A stretch of DNA of 64,000 nt from Streptomyces sp. NRRL B-24085 (GTDB lineage Bacteria; Actinomycetota; Actinomycetes; Streptomycetales; Streptomycetaceae), in assembly GCF_001282115.1 (NCBI RefSeq), contig NZ_LJBR01000037.1:1-64000 (forward strand), given 5' to 3'. Of the stretch, positions 32,780 through 40,800 are shown in pieces; positions within the stretch are counted from its first letter, which is position 1, and the number at the start of each line of letters is the position of its first letter. The notes beneath the pieces were generated by a model, which ran no database searches, was not told the origin of the DNA, and worked only from the letters and a program-made list of their open reading frames with translations. Both the position numbers and the translations under genes were made by a program.

Positions 32780-33881
32780 ATGCGGTACGCGCAAGGGGGC
32801 GGGTTGACGCCTGTTGAGCAGGTGAAGCGGGAGGCCGTGCGGCTGGAGGCTGCCAAATCGTTCGAGGCCGGGGCTGCCACGGCGCAGATCGCGGTCGAGT
32901 TGCGGGTGACGGATCGGTGGTGCGCCGGTGGCGGGCGGCCTGACGGCAGGGCGGTGTCGCAGCCCTGGCGTCGGCGGGGCCGATGGCGGTGGAGAAACTC
33001 TCCCCGCAGCAGTTGCAGCGGCTGGAGGCGGAGTTGAAGAGAGGGCCGCTGGCACACGGCTTCAACGACGAGGGGCAGGGCTGGACGCTGAAGCGGGTGA
33101 AGCTGCTGATCGGCCGTTTGTTCCACGTCGGCTACAGCGTCCAGGGCGTGTGGCGGCTGCTCAAGCGGCACGGCTGGAGCTGCCAGGTGCCGGTCCGGCG
33201 AGCGCTGGAACGGGACGAGGCGGCGATCGAGGTGTGGAAGGCCGAGCTGTGGCCGCGGGTAAAAGTACCGCGCACGACCGAGGCGCCCACATCTGCTTTG
33301 CGGACGAAAGCGGCCAGTCGCTGATCCCGCCGAGGGACCGGACCTGGGCGCCCCGCGGGGCCAGACCGGTGGTGCGGGTGGCGGGCCGTCGCGGCGGCCG
33401 GGTCAACATCGCCGGCGCGGTGTGCTTCAAGCCCGGCCACCGGCCGCGTATGTTCTTCAAGCTGCACGTCCACCGCGGCCGCAAGGGCGAGCCTAAGCCC
33501 TTCGCCTGGCACGACTACCGGGACTTCATCCGAATGGTGCACCTGCAGCTCGGTACTCCCGTCGTGTGGGTCTGGGACAACCTGAGCACGCATCTCCAGC
33601 AGGAACTCTTCGACTTCGAAGCGGAGCACAAGGACTGGCTGGTCATCTTCCATCTGCCGCCTTACGCACCGGAGATCAACCCGCAGGAAGGCATCTGGAG
33701 CCTGCTCAAGCGGGCGCTCGCCGACTTCGCCGCCGCCGACCTCGCACACCTGACCCGCGTCATCAAGCGGAAGCTCAAGAAGATCCAGTACCGGCCCCAC
33801 CTGATCACCGGCTGCCTGCCAGCCACCGGCCCGGACCTTCACGGCCTGATCGAGACACCGGACATCACGGATTCAACCTGA
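32780..33881 (+). pseudogene. IS630-family transposase in three frames
   Basis: The N-terminal HTH (LTPVEQVKREAVRLEAAKSF, EAGAATAQIAVELRVTDR) is interrupted by a one-base loss near 32912 and an in-frame TGA where Trp is expected near 32940. The second frame (AVEKLSPQQLQRLEAELKRG, HGWSCQVPVRRALERD) runs to about 33262. There an A4 run (GTAAAAGT) allows a -1 slip into the catalytic frame: HICFADESGQSLIPP (first Asp), VWVWDNLSTHL (second Asp), YAPEINPQEGIWSLLKRAL (Glu). The -1 site may be programmed, as in other IS630 members, but the first break makes the copy inactive. Confidence 0.85.
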
Positions 33882-33882
33882 G
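33858..33882 (-). repeat. IS630 right terminal inverted repeat
   Basis: Exact inverted copy of 32715-32739; it begins CCGGACATCACGG and ends AACCTGAG followed by TA. Confidence 0.9.
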
Positions 33883-33884
33883 TA

Positions 33885-34057
33885 CTGACTTCGGCGTTGC
33901 GGGGTCTGGATCTGTGTCGGGACTGGCGACGCGGTTTGTCCGGGTTGGTACGACGGGGGCATGCGGTATCCGGACGGTGGCGGGCTGATCGCCGAGCAGC
34001 GCAGGCGCCGGGAAGAGGTACGGATCCGGGCCCGGGGCAACCGCGGGCCGGGAGCCA
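33885..34057 (+). pseudogene. 5' fragment of a second, different IS630-type transposase
   Basis: From ATG 33961 the reading MRYPDGGGLIAEQRRRREEV matches the N-terminal start of another IS630 subgroup (usually MRYPDGGGLTAExRxRRExV). It stops within 30 codons at the end of the neighbouring TPR gene. The preceding 75 bases are probably its left end. Its 3' part is absent, so the conflict genes now occupy its place. Confidence 0.6.
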
Positions 34058-34060
34058 TTG

Positions 34061-35389
34061 TCAGGTGCCCAGGAAGTCGGCCAGTCCCTGACGGTACGCC
34101 CGGGACAGCCGGCGTAGCGGCCCCGGAGCCCCGCCCTGGGCGTCGAGCCGTCGGACCAGGTCCGCGACGATCGCCGCGGCCCGGTCCGAACGCTCGCCCA
34201 CCACACTGTCACCGCGCCACCAGACCGGCCACACCGGCAGATCCCAGACTGGGTGAGCCATGGCCTCCACGGCCTCCGCGCTCCCGGCCGGTGTCGTCAC
34301 CTTACGGTCGAGCTCGGCGACCACCAGCTCGAAGATCGTCGCTGCCCGGGCGTCCCGGCTGTCGAGGGCGAGTGCGAAGCCCACCGTGCCCAGGCACTGG
34401 TCACGCCAGGCCGGGGGGACGAACTGGACGATGCCCACGAGGACGTCGTGCGCCTGTGTGTACCGGCCCCCGCGCAGCAGGGCGATCCCGTGGTTGAACG
34501 CGACGTCGATGTCCTTGGGGTAGCGCCCGTAGGCGGCACGCAGTTCCTTCGCGGCCCGCTCGGCCCGGCCCGCCTCGGCGGCCCGCCGGGCGGCTTCAAG
34601 GTGCCGACGGGCCCGGTCGCGGTCGCGTGTCTCCTTGCGGATCTGCCGCGCGAGGTCCGCGGACCCCGGTGCCTTCAGCGCGGCGGCCTCGTCCGGCCGA
34701 CCCGTCATCAGCAGCAGCTGCACGCCGAGTTCGTTCCACCGGTGGTCATGGGGCCATTTGCGCCGCAGTACGGCGAAGGCGTCCCGCGCGCTGTGCACCG
34801 CTCCGAGCGCTCCGGCCGACTCCAGCAACTGGCCCCAGTACAGACGGACGTTGGGCTCCAATTCGACGGCTCGGTGCTCCAGTTCGATCGACGTCCCGTG
34901 ATCTCCCTGCCGTGCCCGCGCGATCGCCAGCGCGTGCAGGGCCACGACATGGGCGGGTGCTGCCGCGAGTATCCGGCTGGCCACCTCCTCGCATTCCGTC
35001 CAGCGCCCGGCCTCCAGCGCGGTCCGGATCCGCTGGAGCTCTTCCGCGTAGGGCTCCATGTCGCCCGCGGCCTCCTCGACCTCGAAGACGCCGCCATGGC
35101 CGTGCACGACCTGTGCCGGGTCCACGGTGGGCAGGCCCATATCGCGCAGCCGCGTCAGGTTCCTGCCGAGCTGGTCGGCCTTCTGGGCGGCCGTGGCCTG
35201 GTGGCGCAGGATTTTGATGAGGTGCAGACCGAGTCCCGTACGGCGGTTGACCAGGCTGTGGACGAAACGCTCGCCGCCCTGGCCGACGCAGGGGCCGATG
35301 ACGTACTCGGCGTCTCCCACGATCACCAGCCGGCCCTCGTACTCCTCCGGGTCGTCGGCCGCGATGTCCAGATGACGCGCGGGGCTCAC
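34061..35389 (-). CDS. TPR protein with kinase N-lobe-like domain
   Basis: 442 residues from GTG 35389, overlapping the upstream stop (GTGA). Residues about 15-110 resemble the N-lobe of a Ser/Thr kinase: VIGPCVGQGGERFVHSLVNR as Gly-rich loop, LGLHLIKILRHQ with the ATP-site Lys, and a helix. No HRD or DFG follows, so it is probably a kinase-like binding module rather than an enzyme. From about 125 on, tetratricopeptide-like helices repeat (EVASRILAAAPAHVVALHAL; IELEHRAVELEPNVRLYW; AYGRYPKDIDVAFNHGIALL). Probably a scaffold in a conflict or signalling system together with the next gene. Confidence 0.7.
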   Translation of the reverse strand: MSPARHLDIAADDPEEYEGRLVIVGDAEYVIGPCVGQGGERFVHSLVNRRTGLGLHLIKILRHQATAAQKADQLGRNLTRLRDMGLPTVDPAQVVHGHGGVFEVEEAAGDMEPYAEELQRIRTALEAGRWTECEEVASRILAAAPAHVVALHALAIARARQGDHGTSIELEHRAVELEPNVRLYWGQLLESAGALGAVHSARDAFAVLRRKWPHDHRWNELGVQLLLMTGRPDEAAALKAPGSADLARQIRKETRDRDRARRHLEAARRAAEAGRAERAAKELRAAYGRYPKDIDVAFNHGIALLRGGRYTQAHDVLVGIVQFVPPAWRDQCLGTVGFALALDSRDARAATIFELVVAELDRKVTTPAGSAEAVEAMAHPVWDLPVWPVWWRGDSVVGERSDRAAAIVADLVRRLDAQGGAPGPLRRLSRAYRQGLADFLGT

Positions 35390-36096
35390 AGCGCGGTCAT
35401 GGTGTCGTGGGCGGGCAGGGCGAGTTTCAGGAACAGCGGTGTGCCCACGACACGCTCGGACGAGGCGTCCAGCAGCAGGAAGACGGTGGTCATCCGCAGC
35501 CAAATCTCCTCCTCGAAGAACCGCATGTTCGCGGAGTTGATGTCGAACGAGCCGTCGGGCAGCGGTCCTTCGCTGAAGTTGCGCAGCGAGCAGTCGAGCA
35601 GCAGCCGGCGACCGCGGCCGAGGTCGGCGGCCACCGTCACGAACGAGTCCGTCTGCGGGGTGACCCGGGAGACCACCCGGAACGTGCCGCTGAAGTGGAA
35701 GTAGCCGGAACCGGACGCAGTAGCCTGCGCCCGCTGGAGTTCGGCCAGGTCCGGAATTGGGCTCCCGGCGGCCAGGGCCAGCATCACCCTCTCCAGCTTG
35801 CGCAGGTACGAGACCTTCACCTTCGCCTCGCGCTGGATCACTCCGGTACGGCCGTAGCTGCCCCCGGCCTTGAACAGGGTGATCACCTGGGGAACGCCCC
35901 AGTCCGTGTCCACCTTGCCGCTGGTGCTGGTCGTGGTGGATCGCAGCTCCGTGACCTCGTACTCCGCTTCCGGGTCGACCTGTTCGTACAGCTGGTCGAC
36001 CTTGCCGCGTGAGATATAGCAGAAGTACTCCAGCCGCCCGCCGGGCGCACCCGGGTTGTCGTCCCGCTGCACGCGGTGACGCCGCCACCATGCCAT
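35386..36096 (-). CDS. SAVMC3_10250/DUF7019-like protein
   Basis: 236 residues from ATG 36096. The opening strand GGRLEYFCYISRGKVDQLYE then VDPEAEYEVTELRS recalls a Streptomyces family I know as SAVMC3_10250 or DUF7019-like (YxxYxSxxKVDxLxxQI). The rest has alternating strands (SGYFHFSGTFRVVSRVTPQT; RRLLLDCSLRNFSEG) and a long final sheet. No signal peptide or membrane helix. Function unknown. Coupled to the TPR gene by a 4-base overlap, so the two are one unit. Family assignment is from memory and moderately sure. Confidence 0.55.
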   Translation of the reverse strand: MAWWRRHRVQRDDNPGAPGGRLEYFCYISRGKVDQLYEQVDPEAEYEVTELRSTTTSTSGKVDTDWGVPQVITLFKAGGSYGRTGVIQREAKVKVSYLRKLERVMLALAAGSPIPDLAELQRAQATASGSGYFHFSGTFRVVSRVTPQTDSFVTVAADLGRGRRLLLDCSLRNFSEGPLPDGSFDINSANMRFFEEEIWLRMTTVFLLLDASSERVVGTPLFLKLALPAHDTMTAL

Positions 36097-36162
36097 GCAG
36101 CCATGGTGCCCGAGCGACGCCGACGGGGGGAGCCGGTCGGCGAAGATCCCGATCAGCCGCTC

Positions 36163-36364
36163 ACGAGAAGGCGTCTGGAGCCTGCTCACGAGGGCCCTGG
36201 CCAACTTCGCCGCCGCCGACCTCGCACACCTGACCCGCGTCATCAAGCGGAAGCTCAAGAAGATCCAATACCGGCCGCACCTGATCACAGGCTGCCTGCC
36301 ACCCACCGGCCTTGACCTTCAGGGACTGACCGAGACACCGGACATCACGCATTCAACCTGAGTA
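36163..36364 (+). pseudogene. 3' end of another IS630 copy (direct repeat of 33680-33884)
   Basis: About 200 bases nearly identical to the end of the complete IS630: GVWSLLTRALANFAAADLAH, LTRVIKRKLKKIQYRPHLIT and the right inverted repeat with one mismatch, followed by TA. Together with the full copy it flanks the TPR/SAVMC3 pair by a direct repeat. The fragment starts inside the last third of the transposase gene. Confidence 0.85.
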
Positions 36365-36562
36365 CTTCATTACATGTACGTCGGCGCTGCGACGGCTGAG
36401 AGCCAGGACGTCGCCCAACCGGCCGGGGCCGTACTTGCGGCGAATTCATGCGCGGTCGGCGAGCTGGGCTCTACGGTGGGGCGACCAGCCGGGCGGGTGA
36501 TCGAATTGCGCGGGGTTTTCCACGCTTCCCGCTCTGCTGCCACCAGGGGAGGGCGAGAAACG

Positions 36563-36973
36563 ATGGACGTACGCATTCGGATCGAGTGCACCGACGCCGC
36601 GGAAGGGAACGCTGCGGAGTTGACCGAAGCGTTCGCGGATTGGCTGGGTGAGGACCGTGCGGTCGCCGCGCACGCGGACATCCGCAAGGTGCGCCAGCCG
36701 CGGAACGACGGCGGGATGTCGGGCGACGTGCTCAGCTGGATCTCGCTTGGCACGAGTTCAGGCTTCTCGGCGGCGGCCCTTGCCTACTCCCACCTGTCGT
36801 ATCGGGCATCGCTGCCGCGTCGGGTGCAGGCGGCCACGCGCCTCGTCATCGAGCGTGGCTCCACGCGAGTCACCATCGAGGGCGGCTCTGCGGACGACGT
36901 CTCCCGTATCGCTCAGGCTCTGGGTGCGGCCGAACTGGCCGGGCCTGCTGCCTCAGCCGACCCGTTGGCATAG
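36563..36973 (+). CDS. EACC1 (effector-associated constant component 1) protein
   Basis: 136 residues from ATG 36563 (GAGGGCGAGAAACG ahead). Beta-alpha start MDVRIRIECTDAAEGNAAEL, TEAFADWLGEDRAVAAHADI, a central Gly/Ser helix (SWISLGTSSGFSAAALAYSH), then strand VIERGSTRVTIEGGSADDVS. This wording matches EACC1, a small partner encoded just before caspases, trypsin-like or other effectors in actinomycete conflict systems. Here it is 8 bases before a caspase gene. The fold and role are predicted only. Confidence 0.75.
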   Translation: MDVRIRIECTDAAEGNAAELTEAFADWLGEDRAVAAHADIRKVRQPRNDGGMSGDVLSWISLGTSSGFSAAALAYSHLSYRASLPRRVQAATRLVIERGSTRVTIEGGSADDVSRIAQALGAAELAGPAASADPLA

Positions 36974-36981
36974 GACCTCCG

Positions 36982-39069
36982 GTGGCGCTACCCAATACGG
37001 GAACGAGTGCGGCGGTACTGATCGGCGTGGCCGCGTACACCCGGCTGGATCCCCTGCCCGCGGTCACCGCAGGGGTGACGCGGATGGCCGAACTGCTGCG
37101 CGACCGCCAGGTGTGGGGCCTGCCGAGGGAGCAGGTCACTCTGCTGGGGTCCAACGCGTCCAGAGACACCGTCCTGGGCGCGGTTCGGGATGCGGCGTCC
37201 GGCTGCACCGACACGCTGTTGGTCTACTTCGCCGGACATGGGCTGCGCGATCGTAGCGATGAGCTGTACCTGGCCCTGGCCGACGCCGACGATGAGCACC
37301 CGGAGATCGCAAGCCTGGCCTATCCGGAACTGCGCCGGGTCGTGGGGCGCGCGGGATACCGGGCGCGGCGCCGCATCACGATGCTGGACTGCTGTTACAG
37401 CGGCCTGGCAGGCGGGATGGGCGCGGCGACCCTTGCCCGTCCGGACCTCGCCCATCTTCTGGAGGAGGACGGCGACGACGAGCCCGAGGGCGGAGACTAC
37501 GGCAGCTGTGTGCTGACATCGGCGCCGAAGACCGGCCGCTCCTTCGCACCGCCCGGTGCACGGTATCCGGAGTTCACCGGTGAGCTGATCGAAGTTTTGG
37601 AGCACGGCATCCCGGACGCCGGACCGACCCTCAGCGTGGAACAGATCTGGCGGCGGGTGCGCCGCCGGCTGCTGACGCAGGGCAGCCCCGAGCCCCAGCA
37701 GTTCGGACACAACGCGGTCGCCCGCCAGGGCTGGGTGCACAACCGCGCGCACGGCCGCGCCCCCTCGTTCAAAGAGCCGTTCGAGGCCCCCACCGGCACT
37801 GCCCCGGCTCCAGCCGCACCGCCCTTGCGCCCCGATGCTGTCCTCAGGGCAGCATCGCGAACGACCGGTCAGAGCCTCCAGACGGCACCCACCCCTCAGG
37901 CACCGCCCATGCCCCAGCCGTCGGCTCTTCCCGGGAGCGCTCGGCCAGCGGTGCGGGGCATCACGCGCCGCCGGGCAATCATGCTGGGCACCGCGGTGGC
38001 AGCCTTGGCCGGCGGCATCGCCGAAGCCGTCAACCTCACCTCGGGCACGCATTCCGAACCCGACAAATGGCGCCTGCGCTGGCGATTCGATGCCGCCAAC
38101 GCACTCAGTGCCGCGCCCACGATCGCGGACGGCGTGGTCTACGTCGGCAGCGGCGACTACAACCTTTATGCGATCGACGCCGCCACCGGCACCAAGAAGT
38201 GGGCCTTCAAGACCGGCGACCAGATCAACTCCTCGCCCGCCGTGGTGGACGGGGTGGTCTACTTCGGCAGCGATGACCGCAACGTCTACGCTGTACACGC
38301 CGATACCGGCAGGAAGAAGTGGTCGCACCAGACCGGCAAAGCCGTGGCCGCTTCGCCCGCGGTCGTGGGCGGGACGGTGTACATCGGTGGCTGGGACAAC
38401 CACATGTACGCGCTGGACGCGGCGACTGGCGCCGAGAAGTGGTCCTTCCCCACGGGCGCCTACGTCGACGAAGTGCGGCCGGTGGTGGTGGGCGGTCTGG
38501 TGTACTTCGGCAGCCTCGACAAGAGCTTTTACGCCCTGGATGCTGCGACGGGAAAGAAGAAGTGGGCTTACGAGATCGGCGCCTCGTCCTCGTCGCCCAC
38601 CGCGGCGGGAGGCACGGTGTATGTGGGGGGCGGGAATGACAGCGTGTTCGCGCTGAATGCCGCGACCGGCACCAAGAAGTGGTCCTACCGCGGCGACGCA
38701 CAGGCCACGACCAACCGTGACAGCGAGATCACCTCCTCGCCAGTGCAGGCCGACGGCGTCCTCTACGTCGGCAGTTGGGACCACAACGTCTACGCGCTGG
38801 ACGCCGCGACCGGCACCAAGAAGTGGGCCTACGAGACCGGCGACGAGGTATGGGGCGGTCCCGCCGTAGTCGGCGGTGTGGTCTACATCGGCAGTTTCGA
38901 CCACCGTCTCTACGCGCTGGACGCCGCCACCGGCACCAAGAAGTGGAGCTACGAAACCGACTTCCAGATCCCCAGCTCACCTGTCGTCAAGAACAGCACG
39001 GTGTTCGTCTGCAGCAATGGTCAGTACGTCTACGCCCTGGACACGAGCGCCAAGAAGCCCTCGAGCTAG
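36982..39069 (+). CDS. Caspase-family protease fused to a PQQ-type beta-propeller
   Basis: 695 residues from GTG 36982. Residues about 8-215 are a caspase/metacaspase domain with His86 (VYFAGHGLRD) and Cys138 (TMLDCCYSGL). A Pro/Ala linker (265-320) leads to GITRRRAIMLGTAVAALAGG (325-345), a twin-arginine/transmembrane segment. From about 360 seven or eight PQQ-like blades repeat xYALDAATGTKKWxxxTG. The layout suggests a cytosolic protease anchored to, or exported across, the membrane with the propeller outside as sensor. Forms an operon with EACC1. Such systems are proposed to kill or arrest cells on invasion; the trigger is unknown. Confidence 0.85.
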   Translation: MALPNTGTSAAVLIGVAAYTRLDPLPAVTAGVTRMAELLRDRQVWGLPREQVTLLGSNASRDTVLGAVRDAASGCTDTLLVYFAGHGLRDRSDELYLALADADDEHPEIASLAYPELRRVVGRAGYRARRRITMLDCCYSGLAGGMGAATLARPDLAHLLEEDGDDEPEGGDYGSCVLTSAPKTGRSFAPPGARYPEFTGELIEVLEHGIPDAGPTLSVEQIWRRVRRRLLTQGSPEPQQFGHNAVARQGWVHNRAHGRAPSFKEPFEAPTGTAPAPAAPPLRPDAVLRAASRTTGQSLQTAPTPQAPPMPQPSALPGSARPAVRGITRRRAIMLGTAVAALAGGIAEAVNLTSGTHSEPDKWRLRWRFDAANALSAAPTIADGVVYVGSGDYNLYAIDAATGTKKWAFKTGDQINSSPAVVDGVVYFGSDDRNVYAVHADTGRKKWSHQTGKAVAASPAVVGGTVYIGGWDNHMYALDAATGAEKWSFPTGAYVDEVRPVVVGGLVYFGSLDKSFYALDAATGKKKWAYEIGASSSSPTAAGGTVYVGGGNDSVFALNAATGTKKWSYRGDAQATTNRDSEITSSPVQADGVLYVGSWDHNVYALDAATGTKKWAYETGDEVWGGPAVVGGVVYIGSFDHRLYALDAATGTKKWSYETDFQIPSSPVVKNSTVFVCSNGQYVYALDTSAKKPSS

Positions 39070-39459
39070 GTGTATTGACGCGCAGGGTGTTGTTCACACG
39101 GCGGTGGGGCGGCAGGCGTCCGCCCATGGTGAGGGGGAGTGTGAAGTACGCGGATGACCTGGGCGATGACCCCGTGCTGAGCGTCGAGGCTGCAGAACAA
39201 GCCACATTCGACGACTGTGCGGGAGCCGCCAGTCACCGTGATGTCGGCTTCCCCGGCTCCGGACTCGGACGCAGAAACGCGCGAAGGCGACCGGAACTGC
39301 CGCGACTCGCAGTGACCGCGCACGATGCGCCCACCGGGGGCACGGCCTGCCGATGTGGCGATCTCGGCCGGATGGCCTCGCCCCGGCCGGGGCGCTGTCG
39401 TCATACCGGCCCCGGCAACGGCATGCCGGTCTACTGTGAGGTGGGTGAAGGCTGAGGCA
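39070..39459. other. Intergenic, no gene recognised
   Basis: About 390 bases between the caspase stop and the shifted C-terminus of the IS701 transposase. Only antisense-like frames. It may include the right end of the IS701 element, but no inverted repeat was identified. Confidence 0.35.
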
Positions 39460-40734
39460 GCAGAGCTTGCCCCCGGTAGTGACAGCGACGAGCGACAGCC
39501 TGACGGTGTCGTCTCCACGCCGACCAATTCAATGCGTGGGTGACGGGATCGTGGTCGGCTCGTGGCCGGGGCAGGAGAGCGTCCAGGAGCCGCCGGATCT
39601 CTGCCACCGTGAGCGGGACGAGGGCTGATGCGTTTCTGCAGCCCCCTTTGTGTCGCTGCTGGCCTCGGCCGCGAGTGCGGTCAGGACTGCATGGGCGAGC
39701 ATCGCGAGTGTGATGTGTCGATGCCAGCCGATGTAGCGTCGGACTTCGTACTCATCCAGGCCGCACTCGTTCTTCGCGGCCTGGAAGCACTCCTCGATGG
39801 CCCAGCGGCTGCCGGCGATCCGGGCCAACTCGGCGATTTCGATGCCGGCGGAAGCGTAGGCCATGTAGTAGGCGATCTCGCTGGGGTCGGACAGGCTGCG
39901 CCGGGCCATCACCCAGCGGTGATGCGTGGGCGGATCAGGGTCGAAGATGATGTTGCCGGGCAGTTTTGCTGCGGCCCAGTCGTAGATGCGCGGGCCCTTC
40001 GCCCCGTCGCCGCAGGACAGCCGCTGCCAGACATCACCAGGTGCCTCGTCGATGAGTTGGTCGATCCGCCAGATACCGGCCAGGGACTTGATCTGCTGGG
40101 ACTTGGGCACCGCCACCACATAGCCGACGTCGAGTTGTTCGAGCAGACGGCGGAAGTGCCAGTCCTGTCCATAGGCCTCGTCCGCGGTGACCCATGCGGC
40201 GGGCAGGCCGGCAGCCAGGCAGCGATGCATGATGTCCCTGGCCAGTTCGCCTTTGGTGGCGAAGGCCCGCTCGTCGGGGATCTTCGCTGCTCGGCACCGC
40301 TCGCGGTCAGCCGTCCAGGACTTGGGCAGGTAGAGTTCCCGGTCTACCAGAGCCCGGCCAGAGCCGGTGGCGTAGGCGGCGAACACCCCGATCTGGCAGT
40401 TGTCGATCTTCCCGGAGGTGCCGGTGTACTGTCGGCCCACCCCGGCCGACGTAGTGCCCTTCTTGATGAACCCAGTGTCATCGATGATCAGCACACCGTC
40501 GGGCCCCAGTCGTTCCGACACGTAATCACGGACATTGTCGCGCAGGGCGTCTACGTCCCAAACGCTACTGTTCAGCAGCCGCTGGAAGCCGTCAGGGGTC
40601 CGGTGGCCTTCCCATTCCGCAAGCTGCCAGCCGTTCTTCCGCGTCGACCGCCCCAGCAGACCACGAACGTAATCCCGCATCCGCCACCCGAGCGAATACC
40701 GACTCCAACTCAGCAGCCCAGCAAGCGACTTCAC
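39460..40734 (-). pseudogene. IS701-family transposase, 5'-truncated, C-terminal frameshift
   Basis: Starts within the usual N-terminal domain (MRDYVRGLLGRSTRKNGWQL; about 30 residues short of family starts). DDE residues are visible: Asp in VLIIDDTGFIKKGTTSAG, Asp in AAWVTADEAYGQ, Glu in GSRWAIEECFQAAKNECGLD. Near 39625 the frame shifts. The conserved ending (VAEIRRLLDALLPRPRAD, LNWSAWRRHRQAVARRCHY) lies in a neighbouring frame to about 39460. The 5' loss coincides with the neighbouring IS5 insertion. Confidence 0.8.
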
Positions 40735-40800
40735 TCATCCCTTGCATGCCAGGACAACGACAACCGCCAGCTCAGGACACGAACCGCTGCTGGAGTAGTA

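Larger units (their letters stand above)
32715..33882 (+). mobile_element. IS630-family element, complete ends, TA target duplication
   Basis: About 1.17 kb bounded by perfect 25-base inverted repeats (outer part CTCAGGTTGAATCCGTGATG) at 32715-32739 and 33858-33882, each flanked by TA, the IS630/Tc1 target. It contains one transposase broken into three frames. A 3' fragment of a sister copy lies at 36163-36364, and a 5' piece of a different IS630 element abuts its right end. Confidence 0.9.

Noticed and set aside
34061-35389. Functional Ser/Thr kinase
   Set aside because: Only N-lobe-like features; HRD, DFG and the activation segment are absent and TPR helices follow.
33885-36364. One IS630 element whose middle was replaced by the TPR/SAVMC3 genes
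   Set aside because: The left piece (MRYPDGGG type) and right piece belong to different IS630 subgroups and their ends do not match as inverted repeats.
38150-39060. Regularly spaced similar DNA segments, considered as a CRISPR-like array
   Set aside because: They encode the in-frame blades YALDAATGTKKW of the propeller; period about 120 bases, no spacers, part of one gene.
36982-39069. Classical PQQ-dependent dehydrogenase
   Set aside because: Blades match PQQ-like propellers, but no quinone-binding Cys pair or calcium Asp was seen, and the N-terminus is a caspase.
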